Position numbers and translations under genes: made by a program
In this document: piece by piece, positions 62,193 to 64,000 of the stretch
How positions within the stretch are numbered: the stretch's first letter is position 1
Layout of the letters: each line of letters opens with the position of its first letter
DNA from: Desulfobacteraceae bacterium
Lineage (GTDB): Bacteria > Desulfobacterota > Desulfobacteria > Desulfobacterales > Desulfobacteraceae
DNA length: 64,000 nt
Direction: 5' to 3'
Assembly (NCBI GenBank): GCA_004796375.1
Contig: QZLA01000348.1
Span: 35,217 to 99,216 of the forward strand
Notes under the pieces: generated by a model
Seen by the model: only the letters and a program-made list of their open reading frames with translations
Databases searched by the model: none
What the model was told of the DNA's origin: nothing

Positions 62193-63653
62193 ATGAATCT
62201 TTGGATACGGTCAATTCTGGCTTTTTCCCTATTTATTTTCAGCTTTACCCAGGAAGCTTTTGCCCGGAGAATCTGGCAGGAAAACGGGGTGCCCCTGGCC
62301 ACCGGAACCGGTTGGGAGGTAATGGAATGTATTATTGATGATGAAAGCGGGGCAGGGGGTAAGGGAGGCAACCTCATTGTTTTTTGGCACGAGGGGGAGT
62401 ATCCGTTGGAGCGGCTCTATGCCCAGTCCGTTGATATCAGCGGGAACATCCGGTGGGCGCCCGGGGGCGTTGAGGTCAGTTCCAGGAGTGGCCGGCAATA
62501 CTCTGCTGTGGCGGTTCCTGATCTGGCCGGTGGGTGCCTGGTTTTCTGGATGGATCACCAGGGAACCAATGAACAGATATATGGCCAGCACCTGGACAGT
62601 TCCGGCAACCGGCTGTGGGGAACAGCCGGGATGGCGGTCTGCCCGTATTCAGGTAACCAGTTATTGCCCAATGCAGTCAGCGACGGCTCCGGCGGCGCTG
62701 TGGTGGCGTGGATAGATGACCGGAACGATATCGGCAATGAGGATAGCGACATTTATGCCCAGCGCATCACCAAACAGGGGACCCGGCTGTATCCTGCCGA
62801 TGGGTCACTGGTCTGCTATGCCACGACCCCGGAAAGTTATCCATATATGTTGAGCGACGGCTCAGGGGGCGTTTTTATCTGCTGGCGGACTTCTGGGTAT
62901 ACCGAGCTGATTGATATTTATGCCCAGAAACTGAACGCTGAAGGGATCATCCAGTGGGGAGTTTACGGGGCTGCCGTCTGTACGGCCAGTGAGTATCAAG
63001 GCGATCCAGCCATCGCCCACGGTGCATCCGGTAAATACTGGGTGGCCTGGGAAGACCATCGGTCAGGTGACACTGAAATCTATATGCAGTCCCTGTCACC
63101 CTCCGGTGTATCCTTGTGGGCAGCCAACGGTCAATCCATAGGCGGTTACAGCGATCATGCCTTTTCGCCCAGTATGGTGTCAGATGGGGCCGGTGGCGCC
63201 TTTGTATCATACCGGGCTGAGCGCTGGGGAAGCACGGGCCTGTATCTTCGCCACATCAGGGATACCGGTGCGCTGCTTTTCCACGATGACATGCCGGTGT
63301 ATGAGGGGCCCGGGCTTACAGGAGTATGGGCCGGGCCGGATGCCCGGCCGGCAGGCATGGTAAAAGATGGCCACGGCGGCTGTTTCATGGTCTGGCCGCT
63401 TGATGATAACGTTGACCCCCAATGTTATGTCCAGCATATATCATCCCGGTACCGGAAGTCTTATGGTGGATCCGGGATGCCGGTAACAGCCACCACCGTT
63501 CCCCAGAATTATTCCCTTATCGTACAGAACGGGATGAAAAAGGCTGTTGTGGCCTGGCAGGACTGGTGGCGGAGAGTGTATCCGGATATTTATGCCCAGC
63601 GGTTCATGGTTCAACCGCCATTGTCCGGAGTCGTGCCGCTTCTGTTGGAGTAA
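62193..63653 (+). CDS. Secreted eight-repeat propeller-like protein (copy 2)
   Basis: A 486-residue paralogue of the 60512 gene, sharing the signal peptide pattern, RRIWQENGVPLAT, FWMDHQG, SDGSGGAVVAW, YAQKLNA and the terminal MVQPPLSGVVPLLLE. Eight repeats with W-strand and IYAQ/YMQS/YVQH strands are again visible. Differences are spread along the protein, mostly in loops. AGAAGGAG precedes the ATG. Upstream sits the ligase/nitroreductase remnant, which shows the gene arose by duplication of a larger segment. Confidence 0.83.
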   Translation: MNLWIRSILAFSLFIFSFTQEAFARRIWQENGVPLATGTGWEVMECIIDDESGAGGKGGNLIVFWHEGEYPLERLYAQSVDISGNIRWAPGGVEVSSRSGRQYSAVAVPDLAGGCLVFWMDHQGTNEQIYGQHLDSSGNRLWGTAGMAVCPYSGNQLLPNAVSDGSGGAVVAWIDDRNDIGNEDSDIYAQRITKQGTRLYPADGSLVCYATTPESYPYMLSDGSGGVFICWRTSGYTELIDIYAQKLNAEGIIQWGVYGAAVCTASEYQGDPAIAHGASGKYWVAWEDHRSGDTEIYMQSLSPSGVSLWAANGQSIGGYSDHAFSPSMVSDGAGGAFVSYRAERWGSTGLYLRHIRDTGALLFHDDMPVYEGPGLTGVWAGPDARPAGMVKDGHGGCFMVWPLDDNVDPQCYVQHISSRYRKSYGGSGMPVTATTVPQNYSLIVQNGMKKAVVAWQDWWRRVYPDIYAQRFMVQPPLSGVVPLLLE

Positions 63654-63681
63654 GCAGGGAAAAGGCGGGCAGACAAGGATA

Positions 63682-64000
63682 TCAGGCAAGACAGGTGTTG
63701 AGCACCCGGATGAAATTACCGCCGCAGAATGCGCGTACATCATTTCGGGAAAGCCCGGCTTCCAGCATGGCCAGAACCAGGTTTGGCAGGGAGGCAATAG
63801 ACGTCCAGCCCCTCACCTTTTGGGGAAGACCGCCCCCGCCGTCGGTGCCGAGCCCGCAGTGCTCGATGCCCAGCCGCTGTTTCATGAGCACAATCTCCTT
63901 TGCCCAATGCTGAAGCGTGGTTCTCGGGTGGCTCCGGTGTGAGTAGGCCAGGGGCCAGAGGCCGATCACACCGCCGGTTTTGGCCACAACCTCCATTTCA
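63682..64000 (-). CDS. M19 (membrane/renal dipeptidase-like) peptidase, C-terminal part
   Basis: The last ~106 codons of a dipeptidase of family M19; the frame continues past the window edge, so the N-terminal metal-binding part is missing. Recognisable pieces: MEVVAKTGGVIGLWPLAYS, LQHWAKEIVLMKQRLGIEHC, GLGTDGGGGLP (metal-proximal loop) and the end SLPNLVLAMLEAGLSRNDVR with FCGGNFIRVL. It converges with the propeller gene, 28 bases apart. Family members cleave dipeptides such as D/L-Xaa substrates. Confidence 0.85.
   Translation of the reverse strand, partial: EMEVVAKTGGVIGLWPLAYSHRSHPRTTLQHWAKEIVLMKQRLGIEHCGLGTDGGGGLPQKVRGWTSIASLPNLVLAMLEAGLSRNDVRAFCGGNFIRVLNTCLA

Overview
The window is chromosomal DNA of moderately high GC from a Gram-negative, probably anaerobic respiratory bacterium. 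Genes are packed in short operons with 4-8 bp overlaps. The features that point to a Gram-negative envelope and anaerobic respiration are a TonB/ExbB/ExbD system, an outer-membrane receptor, an octaheme c-type cytochrome, a monoheme protein with an HzsA-like layout, and a branched-chain-type ABC operon ending in a CoA ligase. A sulfate-reducing Desulfobacterota (Desulfobacterales-like) is my best guess. This is inference, because no rRNA or other phylogenetic marker is present. I see no tRNA, rRNA, CRISPR array, insertion sequence or phage gene.

Layout. 1-5.0 kb (minus): a calcium-repeat secreted protein, ExbB, ExbD, TonB, a metal-chelate binding protein and the start of a FecCD permease. 5.3-8.3 kb: a small exported protein, then an octaheme cytochrome c co-directional with a deaminase that carries a signal peptide. 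8.6-13.6 kb (plus): TonB-dependent receptor, FecCD permease, ATPase and binding protein, i.e. a complete outer-to-inner membrane chelate import route. 13.6-21 kb: a duplicated-ABC ATPase, DUF3795, a GlxA-type AraC regulator, a Lys-tailed lipoprotein, a PhoD-like phosphatase and a PKD/DNRLRE protein. 21.5-25.8 kb: an unrecognised 749-residue protein, then azlC-azlD-trmB behind a strong promoter with two palindromic operators. 26-38.8 kb: large secreted proteins (clan GH-A-like hydrolase, FG-GAP propeller, beta-helix/TSP3 protein, HzsA-like mosaic), a SLOG-like gene with a palindrome at its promoter, and an ECF sigma/anti-sigma/CpxP-like module. 38.9-41.9 kb: YqeY, DUF2914, M20 peptidase and a CTP-synthase-tail-like protein. 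42.1-51.7 kb: a single 3195-codon gene for a Tc-toxin A-like protein with peptidoglycan-binding-type repeats at its N terminus. 51.9-60.5 kb: a glycosyltransferase, then livJHMGF-like genes, an AMP-forming CoA ligase and a nitroreductase. 60.5-63.7 kb: two tandem paralogous secreted propellers separated by a decayed ligase-nitroreductase chimera. 63.7-64 kb: the C-terminal part of an M19 dipeptidase.

Themes. The first 14 kb is one nutrient-import territory: TonB/ExbBD can energise the receptor at 8.6 kb, and two periplasmic binding protein/permease sets flank it. The liv-type operon plus CoA ligase reads as uptake followed by thioesterification of a carboxylic acid. The middle is rich in exported, extracellular-looking proteins. 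Five of them (three unrelated architectures plus the two paralogous propellers) end in the same kind of short tail, a Leu-rich stretch followed by D, E or GN at the very C terminus, which may be a sorting or anchoring signal.

The strongest candidates for something new are the orphan TcA-like giant with no TcB or TcC partner in view, the shared C-terminal tail, the exported deaminase paired with an octaheme cytochrome, and the chimeric duplication scar between the propeller paralogues.
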